Part shown: piece by piece, positions 42,960 to 52,052 of the stretch | How positions within the stretch are numbered: the stretch's first letter is position 1 | Layout of the letters: the number at the start of each line of letters is the position of its first letter | DNA from: Phocaeicola_A sp036804505 | GTDB taxonomy: Bacteria > Bacteroidota > Bacteroidia > Bacteroidales > Bacteroidaceae | DNA length: 64,000 bases | Assembly (NCBI GenBank): GCA_036804505.1 | Contig: DAIRSI010000020.1 | Location: 13,058-77,057 of the forward strand | Reading direction: 5' to 3' | Position numbers and translations under genes: made by a program | The notes under the pieces: generated by a model | Seen by the model: only the letters and a program-made list of their open reading frames with translations | Databases searched by the model: none | What the model was told of the DNA's origin: nothing

Positions 42960-43724
42960 ATGGAGAAAAAAACAGTACTTATAACAGGCGCATCTTCCGG
43001 AATAGGAATGGGGTGTGCCAGAATTTTTGCCAAGAACGGGCATAAAATTATTATCAACTCGCGAAATACAACGGCTCTTTCGGCTTTGAAAAAAGAACTT
43101 GAAGAGAAATATCAGGCAGAGGTTCTGATAGTTCCTTTTGATGTAAGAGACCGCAAGGCTGCCAAAGAAGCTATCGATAAATTGCCCGATGAATTTAAAT
43201 CCATTGATGTGCTGGTGAACAATGCCGGACTCGTACTTGGAGTAGACAAGGAATACGAAGGAAATCTGGAAGAATGGGATACGGTTATTGATACCAATAT
43301 CAAAGGATTGCTGGCTATGACCCGCATGATTGTTCCCGGAATGATAGAAAGAGGGAGAGGACACATCATCAACTTAGGTTCCATTGCCGGCGACTACGCC
43401 TATGGAGGCGGAAGCGTATATTGCGCCACAAAAGCCGCAGTAAAAGCATTGTCGGACGGATTGAGAATAGATCTGGTAGACACACCCCTGAGAGTGACCA
43501 ACATAAAGCCGGGATTGGTGGAAACGAATTTCTCAGTCATCCGTTACAGGGGTGACAAAGATGCTGCCGACAAAGTATATAAGGGAGTACATCCATTGAA
43601 TGGAGATGATATAGCCGAAGTAATCTACTGGACATCGACTGTTCCCGAATACATGCAGATTGCAGAAGTTCTGGTTATGCCAACCAATCAAGCCACTGGA
43701 ACCATCGTGCACAGACAAGGGTAA
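42960..43724 (+). CDS. Short-chain dehydrogenase, YdfG-like
   Basis: 254 residues of the classical SDR type: TGASSGIGMGCARIF (about 9-23, TGxxxGIG), NNAGLV (about 86-91), catalytic Ser in LGSIAG (about 139) and YCATK (Tyr/Lys near 152-156). In sequence style it is near the YdfG/serine 3-dehydrogenase group, acting on 3-hydroxy acids with NADP. The true substrate is not determined. A TAACTTTA element about 50 bases upstream is a weak promoter candidate. Confidence 0.9.
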   Translation: MEKKTVLITGASSGIGMGCARIFAKNGHKIIINSRNTTALSALKKELEEKYQAEVLIVPFDVRDRKAAKEAIDKLPDEFKSIDVLVNNAGLVLGVDKEYEGNLEEWDTVIDTNIKGLLAMTRMIVPGMIERGRGHIINLGSIAGDYAYGGGSVYCATKAAVKALSDGLRIDLVDTPLRVTNIKPGLVETNFSVIRYRGDKDAADKVYKGVHPLNGDDIAEVIYWTSTVPEYMQIAEVLVMPTNQATGTIVHRQG

Positions 43725-43741
43725 AAAAAACGATGTCCAAA

Positions 43742-43773
43742 TTGGAAAGTTAGGATTATCTTTATTAACTTTG
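43742..43773 (+). promoter_or_regulatory. Promoter upstream of the leader hairpin
   Basis: TTG (43742-43744) and TAACTTTG (43766-43773) with a 21-base spacer. Transcription would begin near 43780, about 100 bases before the gene. Confidence 0.7.
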
Positions 43774-43820
43774 CAATCGTTATATAGATATCATATATCT
43801 TATAATAACCAACAAAAGAA

Positions 43821-43853
43821 AGGGGATTTGTCTGTTTAGGCAGATCCCTTTTT
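43821..43853 (+). terminator. Terminator-like hairpin inside the leader
   Basis: Stem GGGATTTGTC (43823-43832) / GGCAGATCCC (43839-43848, with G-T pairs), closed by a 6-base loop and followed by TTTTT. It lies about 45 bases after the predicted transcription start and 24 bases before the next ATG, so it can act as an attenuator or end a short RNA. Confidence 0.7.
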
Positions 43854-43876
43854 ACAACCCTAAAATCTAAAAGAAA

Positions 43877-44617
43877 ATGAATAAAACAATAATTATAACT
43901 CTCTGCATTATGTTCAACTTTTTACATGCTTGTGCCGCCGACAAATATGCAAGCGACACATATACCACACGCAACGGAAGTTCCGTGAAATTCATGTTTT
44001 TCGGACATGCATCCATAGCACTCGAGACTAACGGGAAATACATCTATGTGGATCCGGTTTCCATGTATGCCAACTATTCCACGCTCCCTAAGGCAGACGT
44101 GATCCTCATCACTCATTCCCACACCGACCATCTGGATGCAAAAGCTATTGACAATCTGAGCAAAGAAACTACATCCATCATTTGCGACTCTCTTTCGTAC
44201 GATAAAATCCACAAAGGGCACGCACTGAAACCCGGCGACAATCTGACATTATTAGATGAAATACCTACGGAGGTGATTAGCGCATACAACCTTACACCAG
44301 GACATCTACAGTTCCATCCGAAAGAAAATAAGAACTGCGGATTCATATTGACGATAGGAGATTCACGCATCTACATTGCCGGTGACAGTGAGAATACAAC
44401 CGAAATGAAAAGTCTGAAAGACATTGATGTTGCTTTTCTGCCAGTGAACCAACCTTACACCATGACCGTGGATGAAGCTGTAGATGCCATCAAGTCCATC
44501 CGTCCCAAAATATTCTATCCATATCACTATGGGGGAACAGACGTTAAGACCGATATGAACCGTCTGTCCAAAGAAGCCGGAGCCTACACGGAAGTCAGAA
44601 TTCGTCCTTTGGAATAA
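43877..44617 (+). CDS. Secreted MBL-fold metal-dependent hydrolase
   Basis: 246 residues: N-terminal signal (MNKTIIITLCIMFNFLHACA; either cleaved after ACA or lipidated at the Cys of LHAC, the lipobox being atypical), then a metallo-beta-lactamase domain of the UPF0173/YtkL kind. FMFFGHASIALETNGKYIYVDPV opens it, ITHSHTDHLDA (HxHxDH) binds two metals, IYIAGDSENTTEM supplies the central Asp, and FYPYHYGG the last His. Substrate unknown; export is unusual for this group. Preceded by a leader with a terminator-like hairpin. Confidence 0.87.
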   Translation: MNKTIIITLCIMFNFLHACAADKYASDTYTTRNGSSVKFMFFGHASIALETNGKYIYVDPVSMYANYSTLPKADVILITHSHTDHLDAKAIDNLSKETTSIICDSLSYDKIHKGHALKPGDNLTLLDEIPTEVISAYNLTPGHLQFHPKENKNCGFILTIGDSRIYIAGDSENTTEMKSLKDIDVAFLPVNQPYTMTVDEAVDAIKSIRPKIFYPYHYGGTDVKTDMNRLSKEAGAYTEVRIRPLE

Positions 44618-44782
44618 CATGGTAAATTTACTTTTTATATAATTCACTCCTTGATTTCAGAAAAAAAGTTTTCTTTTTTGGTAAACTTTTATAACTGCTT
44701 AGCTTATAATCTTTTCCAAAATAATCAACTTTTTAATGCTAAGAAACATCATTTTTTTGATACAAGTAATGTTTATATTGTT

Positions 44783-44790
44783 TACCTTTG
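44783..44790 (+). promoter_or_regulatory. Promoter -7 element of the nrdDG transcript
   Basis: TACCTTTG, with TTG at 44757-44759 as a possible -33 element 23 bases upstream. Transcription would begin near 44796, at the 5' edge of the riboswitch. Confidence 0.6.
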
Positions 44791-44796
44791 TCCTCA

Positions 44797-44990
44797 GATA
44801 AGGTTCTCCAAATCCAAAAAGAAAAGGAGATTAAAAGGGAATGCCGTGCAATCCGGCAACAGTTCCCGCTGCTGTAAATTCTTATAAATCAAATTATTGA
44901 TATATAAACGTTCAACAAGAATCAAGCCACTGGTAACAAAGCTGGGAAGGCGTTGAACGGGAATGAGCCAGAAGACCTGCCTCGTCTGAA
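44797..44990 (+). promoter_or_regulatory. Cobalamin riboswitch
   Basis: The conserved core is present in order: AAAAGGGAATGCCGTGCAAT then CCGGCAACAGTTCCCGCTGC (44834 onward, stems GGGAA/TTCCC and GCCG/CGGC), the B12 box GCCACTG (44926-44932), GGGAAGGCG (44944-44952) and GAGCCAGAAGACCTGCC (44965-44981). ACGTTCAAC/GTTGAACG forms the peripheral arm. No T-tract terminator lies between it and nrdD, so control of translation is more likely. The rest of the gap 44618-44780 is AT-rich with no gene seen. Confidence 0.95.
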
Positions 44991-45042
44991 AACAAAAAGT
45001 TCATGTAAATAAAATTTATCAAAAAGAAAAACTTTAAACAAA

Positions 45043-47151
45043 ATGAGTGAGTCTGAAATTCAAATTGTAAAAAGAGATGGGAAGCGGGAAGACTTTTCCA
45101 TTGAGAAAATCAAGAGTGCCATTAGAAAAGCATTTTTATCAGTAGGAAGCTTTGCTTTCGATGAAAACCTGACGACTATTCTGGGGCGGGTACACATTGA
45201 TGACGGCATGAGTGTGGAAGAAATTCAAAACCAGGTTGAAATTGCGCTCATGGCAGAAAAATACTATGCAGCCGCCAAATCTTTTATGCTTTATCGCCAG
45301 CATCACACGGAAGATCGTGAAATTCGCAACAAACTGGAATTTCTCATCAACTACTGCGATGCCCAGAATCCTGCAACGGGAAGCAAATACGATGCCAATG
45401 CCAATGTAGAACAAAAGAATATAGCCACACTCATCGGTGAACTTCCCAAACAGAATTTCATCCGCCTGAACCGCCGGCTCTTGACAGACAGACTGAAGGA
45501 AATGTACGGACAGGAACTCTCCGACAAATACATTCGTTTGCTAAAACAACATTTCATCTATAAAAATGATGAAACCAGCCTGGCCAACTATTGCGCCAGC
45601 ATCACCATGTATCCTTGGTTGCTCAACGGAACCATGCCCATTGGCGGAAATTCCAAAGCACCTACCAATCTGAAGTCATTCTGTGGCGGTTTCATCAATA
45701 TGGTATTCATGGTATCAAGCATGCTCAGCGGTGCTTGTGCAACACCCGAATTCCTCATGTACATGAACTATTTCATCGGACTGGAATACGGGAATGACTA
45801 CTTTAAGCATGCCGCTGATGTAGTGGACTTATCGATAAAAAAGAGAACTCTTGACAAAGTCATTTGTGATTATTTCGAACAAATTGTCTATTCCATCAAC
45901 CAACCGACGGGAGCAAGGAACTTCCAAGCTGTATTTTGGAATATAGCTTATTATGACCAGCCTTATTTCGAAAGTTTATTCGGTGAATTCTATTTTCCGG
46001 ATGGAAGTAAGCCCGATTGGGAATCACTGAGTTGGTTGCAGAAGAGGTTTATGAAATGGTTCAACAAAGAGCGAACAAAGACCGTACTGACTTTCCCTGT
46101 AGAAACAATGGCACTCTTGACTAAAGACGGTGATGTAATAGACAAGGAGTGGGGAGATTTCACAGCAGAAATGTACTCCGAAGGACATTCCTTCTTCACT
46201 TATATGAGTGACAATGCCGACTCTCTTTCCAGCTGTTGCAGACTACGTAATGAAATACAGGACAACGGTTTCAGTTACACTTTGGGTGCGGGAGGAGTAT
46301 CTACCGGTTCAAAGAGTGTGCTTACTATCAATCTGAACCGCTGCATTCAATATGCCCAAATGCAAAGAATTCCCTACATGACGTATCTTGAAGAAATTGT
46401 GGATCTGGTTCATAAAGTCCAACTAGGTTACAATGAGAACTTGAAAATGTTGTATAACAAAGGTATGTTGCCACTATTCTCTGCCGGATACATCAACATT
46501 GACCGCCAGTATCTCACCATCGGTGTCAACGGACTGGTGGAATCAGCAGAATTCTTAGGCATACCGATTAACGACAATCCGGCATACACCGGCTTTGTAC
46601 AGGAAGTTCTAGGTTTGATTGAGCATTATAACAAAAAATACAAATCCAAAGAAGTCCTGTTCAACTGTGAAATGATTCCCGCAGAAAATGTCGGTGTAAA
46701 GCATGCAAAATGGGATAGGGAAGATGGGTACTTTGTTCCTCGTGACTGCTATAATTCTTATTTCTATGTGGTGGAAGACCAAAGTTTGAATGTTCTTGAC
46801 AAATTTATGCTGCACGGCGAAAAATATATCAAGCACTTGACCGGAGGATCGGCTCTCCACATGAATTTGGAAGAACATCTGAGCAAATCACAGTATCGCC
46901 AACTGCTGCGTGTTGCAGCCAAGGACGGATGCAATTACTTTACGTTCAACATACCCAATACCATTTGCAACGACTGCGGTCACATAGACAAACGCTATCT
47001 GAAAGAATGCCCTGTCTGCCACAGTAAGAATGTGGATTACCTCACACGCATTATCGGATACATGAAACGAATCAGCAATTTCTCTGCAGCCAGACAGAAA
47101 GAAGCATCCATTCGTTATTACGCTCATAAAGAAGGTGTTCCGGCATGTTAA
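45043..47151 (+). CDS. nrdD: Anaerobic ribonucleoside-triphosphate reductase (class III)
   Basis: 702 residues. Reduces NTPs to dNTPs by a glycyl radical under anoxia. N-terminal ATP-cone (IQIVKRDGKREDFSIEKIKSAIRKAF, about 6-31), a ten-stranded barrel core, a C-terminal zinc site CNDCGHIDKRYLKECPVC, and the glycyl radical in RIIGYMKRISNFS (Gly672). The frame overlaps nrdG by 7 bases, indicating coupled translation. It lies behind a cobalamin riboswitch, so it should rise when B12 is scarce. Confidence 0.98.
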   Translation: MSESEIQIVKRDGKREDFSIEKIKSAIRKAFLSVGSFAFDENLTTILGRVHIDDGMSVEEIQNQVEIALMAEKYYAAAKSFMLYRQHHTEDREIRNKLEFLINYCDAQNPATGSKYDANANVEQKNIATLIGELPKQNFIRLNRRLLTDRLKEMYGQELSDKYIRLLKQHFIYKNDETSLANYCASITMYPWLLNGTMPIGGNSKAPTNLKSFCGGFINMVFMVSSMLSGACATPEFLMYMNYFIGLEYGNDYFKHAADVVDLSIKKRTLDKVICDYFEQIVYSINQPTGARNFQAVFWNIAYYDQPYFESLFGEFYFPDGSKPDWESLSWLQKRFMKWFNKERTKTVLTFPVETMALLTKDGDVIDKEWGDFTAEMYSEGHSFFTYMSDNADSLSSCCRLRNEIQDNGFSYTLGAGGVSTGSKSVLTINLNRCIQYAQMQRIPYMTYLEEIVDLVHKVQLGYNENLKMLYNKGMLPLFSAGYINIDRQYLTIGVNGLVESAEFLGIPINDNPAYTGFVQEVLGLIEHYNKKYKSKEVLFNCEMIPAENVGVKHAKWDREDGYFVPRDCYNSYFYVVEDQSLNVLDKFMLHGEKYIKHLTGGSALHMNLEEHLSKSQYRQLLRVAAKDGCNYFTFNIPNTICNDCGHIDKRYLKECPVCHSKNVDYLTRIIGYMKRISNFSAARQKEASIRYYAHKEGVPAC

Positions 47152-47612
47152 AATATACGGATTATGATATTGTCTTCTCCGAAATACCGGATGAGACAAC
47201 TTTAGCCATCAACCTCTCCAACTGTCCTAACCATTGTCCGGGCTGCCATAGTCCCCAATTGATGGAAGATATTGGAGAACCTTTGACCCAGGAAAGTTTG
47301 AGCCTGATAATAGACAAATACATCAATGGAATAACATGCATCTGCTTTATGGGAGGTGACAATGACCCGAAAGAAGTTAGACATTTGGCTGCTTTTGCCA
47401 AAGAAAAATATCAAGGAATAAAAACCGGCTGGTATTCCGGGAAACAGGAATTGCCATCCGATTTCAAGACTGATTCATTGGACTATATAAAACTAGGTCC
47501 GTATATAGCAGCTTTGGGTGCTCTTAAAGCAAAGACGACCAACCAAAGGCTTTATAGGTTAAAAAAAGACGGAACACATGAAGATATAACTTATCAGTTT
47601 TGGAAACACTGA
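47145..47612 (+). CDS. nrdG: Anaerobic ribonucleotide reductase activating protein
   Basis: 155-residue radical-SAM protein. The cluster motif NCPNHCPGCHSP (CxxxCxxC) sits near residues 25-36 and binds the 4Fe-4S cluster that cleaves SAM to create the glycyl radical on NrdD. FMGGDNDPKEV (about 66-76) is the conserved GGD motif. It overlaps nrdD by 7 bases and shares its riboswitch-controlled transcript. Confidence 0.96.
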   Translation: MLKYTDYDIVFSEIPDETTLAINLSNCPNHCPGCHSPQLMEDIGEPLTQESLSLIIDKYINGITCICFMGGDNDPKEVRHLAAFAKEKYQGIKTGWYSGKQELPSDFKTDSLDYIKLGPYIAALGALKAKTTNQRLYRLKKDGTHEDITYQFWKH

Positions 47613-47640
47613 CTTGTTGAAGTCTTGACAAACATTATCC

Positions 47641-47675
47641 ATAAGTCAAGGGGAGAGATTCTTTCCTTGACTTAT
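47641..47675. terminator. Hairpin between nrdG and the histidine kinase
   Basis: Perfect 11-base arms ATAAGTCAAGG (47641-47651) / CCTTGACTTAT (47665-47675) between convergent genes. Without a clear T tract it is a weak intrinsic terminator or an RNA-end stabiliser. Confidence 0.6.
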
Positions 47676-47695
47676 TATAAATACGATATTTAAAT

Positions 47696-48868
47696 CTATT
47701 TTTGGGGAATTTCCACCCAAAAGCAACTGCCCTTACCGAGCTCGGATTTAACGCCGCAAGAACCTCCCATATACTCACACAAGCCTTTCACAATAGCCAA
47801 GCCAAGTCCTGTTCCATTGACAAAGGAGCCCAGTTTTTCAAATCTGTCAAACACAATTTTTTGATTTTCCTCTGATATACCAATACCTGTATCGCGAACG
47901 AAAATATAAACCATATTATCCGGCCTCAGTTCGTACCCATAGACAATGCTTCCGCGTTCAGTATATTTTATAGCATTATTAAGGTAATTATAAATAATCT
48001 GAAGAAGTTTAGTCCTATCCCTAAACATAACAACTGAAACCGGATTTTTCTCATAAATAAATTCTATGTCCAAATCCTTGAATCGTGGAAGATAAAGCCT
48101 ATATATGTCTTCCATCAAAACAGAAAGCGAAAATTCCGTTTTATTGACTTGCATGGTACCGGCTTCCAATTTGGAAACATCAAGAATGTCATTAATGATA
48201 GAAATAAGAAGATCTGTATTGGATCTCACCAAACGAAGTGCATCTTTGCGATCCTCCTCACTCATCTCAAAACTTGGATCATTAAGCAATTCCGTGAAAC
48301 CTACTATCGCATTAAGAGGGGTACGCACTTCATGACTCATATTCGAGAGAAACACACTCTTCATTTTGTTGCTTTCTTCTGCTTGAATGCGTGCGTCAAT
48401 AAGCATCTTGTCAACTTGAGGTATCTTTGAAAAATCGAGCGTAACACCAAGTAATAAAGATTCACTATAATCAGGCAATTTTATAGGCTTTTTCATTGCC
48501 ATTATCGATCTGACATTTCCTTCTGCATTCAAATAACTTTCTTCATAATTATGGTACTCTCCGGTTTTCAGCACCTTTATATCGTCTGCTCTCAAGCGGG
48601 CAGCATCATCAGCATCAGCAAAAATTTCATAATCATGTTTTCCTACAACAGGCTTTCCCGAACCTTGCGTTTCAATAAAAGGCTGGTTACAATATATATA
48701 ACGGAATTCATTCGATGGGTCCTTTACAAATACATCCGTCGGCATCTCGTTCAAAATATATTTCAAAAGATTATTTTCTTTTTTCGAATCTGATAATTCT
48801 TTTTTAATACGTTGCAATTCAGCGCGCAAATTATCAACCAGATTGGATTTAATGTCTTCTTGAATCAT
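47696..48868 (-). CDS. PAS-domain sensor histidine kinase, cytoplasmic
   Basis: 390 residues without membrane helices. An N-terminal coiled coil (about 8-37) leads into a PAS domain (about 38-145, NEMPTDVFVKDPSNEFRYIYCNQPF). HisKA follows with the phospho-acceptor His179 in SNMSHEVRTPLNAIVGFTELL, then an ATPase domain with YNYLNNAIKYTERG (N box), DTGIGISEENQKIVF (G1) and GTGLGLAIVKGLCEYMGG (G2). No receiver domain and no adjacent response regulator are present, so its partner is elsewhere. Convergent with nrdG. Confidence 0.92.
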   Translation of the reverse strand: MIQEDIKSNLVDNLRAELQRIKKELSDSKKENNLLKYILNEMPTDVFVKDPSNEFRYIYCNQPFIETQGSGKPVVGKHDYEIFADADDAARLRADDIKVLKTGEYHNYEESYLNAEGNVRSIMAMKKPIKLPDYSESLLLGVTLDFSKIPQVDKMLIDARIQAEESNKMKSVFLSNMSHEVRTPLNAIVGFTELLNDPSFEMSEEDRKDALRLVRSNTDLLISIINDILDVSKLEAGTMQVNKTEFSLSVLMEDIYRLYLPRFKDLDIEFIYEKNPVSVVMFRDRTKLLQIIYNYLNNAIKYTERGSIVYGYELRPDNMVYIFVRDTGIGISEENQKIVFDRFEKLGSFVNGTGLGLAIVKGLCEYMGGSCGVKSELGKGSCFWVEIPQK

Positions 48869-49058
48869 TCTTTTTATCTTTGCCTATTCATTATACAAAT
48901 AAACAATAAAAAATTATAGCATTTGCATTATGTGATATTTTTTTGTATTTATTTAATATATTGATTTTATTAACGGTAAATAAATACTATTCAGTTATTT
49001 GGGATAACTAGTTTTGATTATTCTGTGACAGAACTATTCTTATGTATATATTTTTTTG

Positions 49059-49066
49059 TAAATTTG
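49059..49066 (+). promoter_or_regulatory. Promoter -7 element of the CdsB/YhaM-like gene
   Basis: TAAATTTG, 30 bases before the ATG at 49097. It rules out the in-frame start at 49025 upstream. Confidence 0.55.
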
Positions 49067-49096
49067 GAGAATAAATATAACAATAAAATCTTCCCT

Positions 49097-50389
49097 ATGA
49101 TAACAAAAGAAGAAAGAGAAAGAATCATTCAGTTGGTGAAACGTGAAGTAGTCCCGGCCATCGGATGTACAGAACCTATTGCAGTAGCCTTGTGTGTGTC
49201 CAAAGCGGTAGAAACACTTGGGGAAAGACCTGAGTTAATCGATGTTTACTTAAGTGCCAACATTCTCAAAAACGCCATGGGAGTAGGGATACCAGGTACA
49301 GGAATGACCGGACTGCCTATAGCCATTGCCTTGGGAGCTTTGATTGGAAAATCAGCCTACGGACTGGAAGTCTTGAAAGACTGCAATCCCAATGCTGTTG
49401 AAGAAGGCAAACGGATGATTGAAGAGAAAATAATCAAAATAGGACTAAAGGAAGGTATAACAGACAAACTCTACATAGAAGTTCAGTGCAAAGCAAAAGA
49501 TAATAGTGCAAAAGCTATTATATGCAAAACTCACACGAACTTTATCTACATTGCCAAAGGAGACCATATCATTCTTGACAAACATGCTTCTGGGGAATCC
49601 GGATTCAATTGTGCAGAACCGGAAGTAGAACTCAGCATGCACAAAGTATTTGAATTTGCAACCACAGCACCACTAGATGAAATCTCGTTCATCCTGGAAG
49701 CGCGCAAGCTAAATGAAAGTGCTGCTCAACAAGCTTTAAAAGGATGTTACGGACATGAACTCGGTAAAATTCTAAGTCGTCCGTTAGGAAAAGGTATTAT
49801 GGGTGAAAGCATTTTCAGTCATATACTCAGTAGCACTTCTTGTGCATGTGATGCACGTATGGCAGGGGCCATGATTCCTGTCATGAGTAATTCGGGCAGT
49901 GGAAACCAAGGTATCTGTGCTACAAATCCGGTAGTTGTCTTTGCCGAAGAAAATCATAACACAGACGAAGAACTTACTCGCGCCTTGATGCTCAGTCATC
50001 TGACGGCTATTTATATCAAGCAGAGTCTGGGCTCTCTTTCCGCACTTTGCGGATGTGTGGTTGCCAGTACAGGCTCCAGTTGCGGCATAACATATCTGAT
50101 GGGAGGAAATTACGGTCAAGTGACAGCTGCCGTAAAAAACATGATCGCCAACCTTACAGGAATGATATGTGACGGAGCCAAACCAAGTTGTGCCCTCAAA
50201 CTCACCAGTGGAGTTTCAACAGCAGTATTGAGTGCACTTCTTGCCATGCAGCAACAATGCGTTTCGAGTGTTGAAGGAATTATAGACGATGATGTGGACA
50301 AAAGTATTCATAATCTTACTTCCATCGGTGCAGATGCCATGAACGAAACTGACCGGATGGTGCTTAACATCATGACACATAAATCATAA
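49097..50389 (+). CDS. L-cysteine desulfidase / YhaM (UPF0597) family protein
   Basis: 430 residues from MITKEERERIIQLVKREVVPAIGCTEPIAVALC, the standard opening of the UPF0597 (YhaM/CdsB) family. The family resembles the alpha subunit of serine dehydratase and contains conserved cysteines for an iron-sulfur cluster (GCTEP near 25; SCACDARMAGAMIPVMSNSGSGNQG near 255-280; LMGGNYGQVTAAVKNMIANLTGMICDGAKPSCALK near 335-370). Some members release sulfide from cysteine; others may act on serine. The convergent mnmA overlaps its last 6 bases. Confidence 0.88.
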   Translation: MITKEERERIIQLVKREVVPAIGCTEPIAVALCVSKAVETLGERPELIDVYLSANILKNAMGVGIPGTGMTGLPIAIALGALIGKSAYGLEVLKDCNPNAVEEGKRMIEEKIIKIGLKEGITDKLYIEVQCKAKDNSAKAIICKTHTNFIYIAKGDHIILDKHASGESGFNCAEPEVELSMHKVFEFATTAPLDEISFILEARKLNESAAQQALKGCYGHELGKILSRPLGKGIMGESIFSHILSSTSCACDARMAGAMIPVMSNSGSGNQGICATNPVVVFAEENHNTDEELTRALMLSHLTAIYIKQSLGSLSALCGCVVASTGSSCGITYLMGGNYGQVTAAVKNMIANLTGMICDGAKPSCALKLTSGVSTAVLSALLAMQQQCVSSVEGIIDDDVDKSIHNLTSIGADAMNETDRMVLNIMTHKS

Positions 50390-51460
50390 GGTTATTTCAC
50401 CACTGCAAAGACAAAGGTCTGAAATATCATCATAGACGGTGCAAAATTGACCGGGAGCAACCCCCTGCACATCTTTATCAGAGATGATGCAGGCTTTGCC
50501 ATTTTCTTCCAAATGAAATATTCCATGTGTAAATTCCTGCACATGACGAATTTTAAAAGTAACAGGCTTGTTGTTCAAGTCGGCAAGTAATCCGTCGGGA
50601 CCCAGTGAAAGCAGATTATTCAATGGAATTTCACGCTTGAACCTAGCCAATGAATCCGGGCCATTGGAAATATATACAATATTCTTTTCTATATCTTTCT
50701 TTACTACGAACCATGGCCCGCCACTGAGATAAATACCTTTTCGCTGTCCGATAGTATAAAACCAGTATCCCTTATGCCTACCCATTACTTTTCCTGTTTC
50801 CCATTCTACTATATCGCCCTCCAGTTCACCCAAATGAGCTTTAAGGAAATCGGAAAAATTTATTTTTCCAAGAAAACAGATTCCCTGACTGTCCTTTCTC
50901 TTAGCTGATGGAATATTTGCAGCCTCAGCAATCTGCCTGACTTCATGCTTCTGCAAATTTCCAATAGGAAACATAAGATGCTTCATAGGTACATTGATCC
51001 GACAAAGGAAATCTGTCTGATCCTTAAATCTGTCCGTAGCTGTAGCAAGCCAAAAGAACCCGTCACGTTCAACAATGCGTGCATAATGCCCGGTAGCTAT
51101 CTTGTCATATTTGTACCCGACCTTCTCATCAAAAACGCCGAATTTGACTAAGCGATTACACATCACGTCGGAGTTGGGAGTAAAGCCTTTCTTCACATTA
51201 TCCATCATATAGCCAACCACTTTAGTATGATAATCTTTATGAAGGTTTACAATATCAAAGTTAAGATTGTACTTGCGGGCCATCATCCGGCAAACCAACA
51301 AATCATCCTCGGAAGCGCAACTGGAATCTTCCGTTTTCTCATCGGCTCCAATATATATATAATACAAATCGGGCTTGTAACCTTGCTGGCAAAGAAGATG
51401 CACAGCCACACAACTATCCACACCCCCCGATAATAATACCGCAATTGTTGTCTGTTTCAT
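50384..51460 (-). CDS. mnmA: tRNA-specific 2-thiouridylase
   Basis: 358 residues. Installs the 2-thio group on U34 of tRNA-Lys, tRNA-Glu and tRNA-Gln, using ATP and a sulfur relay. PP-loop VLLSGGVDSCVAVHLL (about 8-23), catalytic cysteines in DVMCNRLVKFG (about 98-108) and SQGICFLG (about 191-198), and a C-terminal beta domain. It is a single gene with a TAATTTTG promoter element at 51481-51488. Confidence 0.96.
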   Translation of the reverse strand: MKQTTIAVLLSGGVDSCVAVHLLCQQGYKPDLYYIYIGADEKTEDSSCASEDDLLVCRMMARKYNLNFDIVNLHKDYHTKVVGYMMDNVKKGFTPNSDVMCNRLVKFGVFDEKVGYKYDKIATGHYARIVERDGFFWLATATDRFKDQTDFLCRINVPMKHLMFPIGNLQKHEVRQIAEAANIPSAKRKDSQGICFLGKINFSDFLKAHLGELEGDIVEWETGKVMGRHKGYWFYTIGQRKGIYLSGGPWFVVKKDIEKNIVYISNGPDSLARFKREIPLNNLLSLGPDGLLADLNNKPVTFKIRHVQEFTHGIFHLEENGKACIISDKDVQGVAPGQFCTVYDDISDLCLCSGEITL

Positions 51461-51480
51461 GATTTATAAAAAATGGAATG

Positions 51481-51488
51481 CAAAATTA
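51481..51488 (-). promoter_or_regulatory. Promoter -7 element of mnmA
   Basis: TAATTTTG on the minus strand, 20 bases before the mnmA ATG. The divergent GNAT gene has only a weak CATCTTTG element at 51532-51539. Confidence 0.5.
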
Positions 51489-51543
51489 CGAAAAATTCGG
51501 CAAAATGTTTACTACGAAACGATTTTTATTGCATCTTTGCATC

Positions 51544-52050
51544 ATGATTCAACAGATAAGCATAGACAAAAGCAAAAAGGAAGACATGAATAACATCATG
51601 CCTTTATTTTCCAGAGCAAGGGATTACATGGAACAAACCGGGAATCCCAACCAATGGATAAACGGATATCCTTCAGAGGAACAGATACTGAAGGATATTG
51701 CGGACGACAGCAGCTTCGTATGCAGAAATGCTGAAAGAAAAATTATCGCTACTTTTTGTTTTAGAATAGGAGTCGATCCCACTTACGCCCGAATAGACAA
51801 TGGGAATTGGCTCAATGACAATCCATACGGAGTAATTCACAGACTGGCATCAGACGGAACTGTGAAAGGGATAGCCCTGCAATGCTTTGACTGGTGTTTC
51901 CAACAAATAAAAACAATCCGCGTTGATACTCACGCCGACAATAAAGTGATGCAGCACTTATTTCTGAAATACGGCTTCCAATACTGCGGAATCATCTATA
52001 CACACAATGGAACAGAGAGGCTGGCCTACCAACTTACCAAAGAAAAATAA
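51544..52050 (+). CDS. GNAT-family N-acetyltransferase
   Basis: 168 residues from the ATG at 51544 (MIQQISIDKSKKEDMNNIMPLF), which lies immediately after a weak promoter element, so the leader is almost absent; an in-frame start at 51478 would precede the promoter. The acetyl-CoA-binding fold is visible in GVIHRLASDGTVKGIALQCFDWCFQQIKTIRVDTHADNKVMQHLFLKYGFQYCGII, where the middle stretch is the GNAT motif A-B. Substrate unknown. It ends 2 bases before a convergent gene. Confidence 0.85.
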   Translation: MIQQISIDKSKKEDMNNIMPLFSRARDYMEQTGNPNQWINGYPSEEQILKDIADDSSFVCRNAERKIIATFCFRIGVDPTYARIDNGNWLNDNPYGVIHRLASDGTVKGIALQCFDWCFQQIKTIRVDTHADNKVMQHLFLKYGFQYCGIIYTHNGTERLAYQLTKEK

Positions 52051-52052
52051 TA

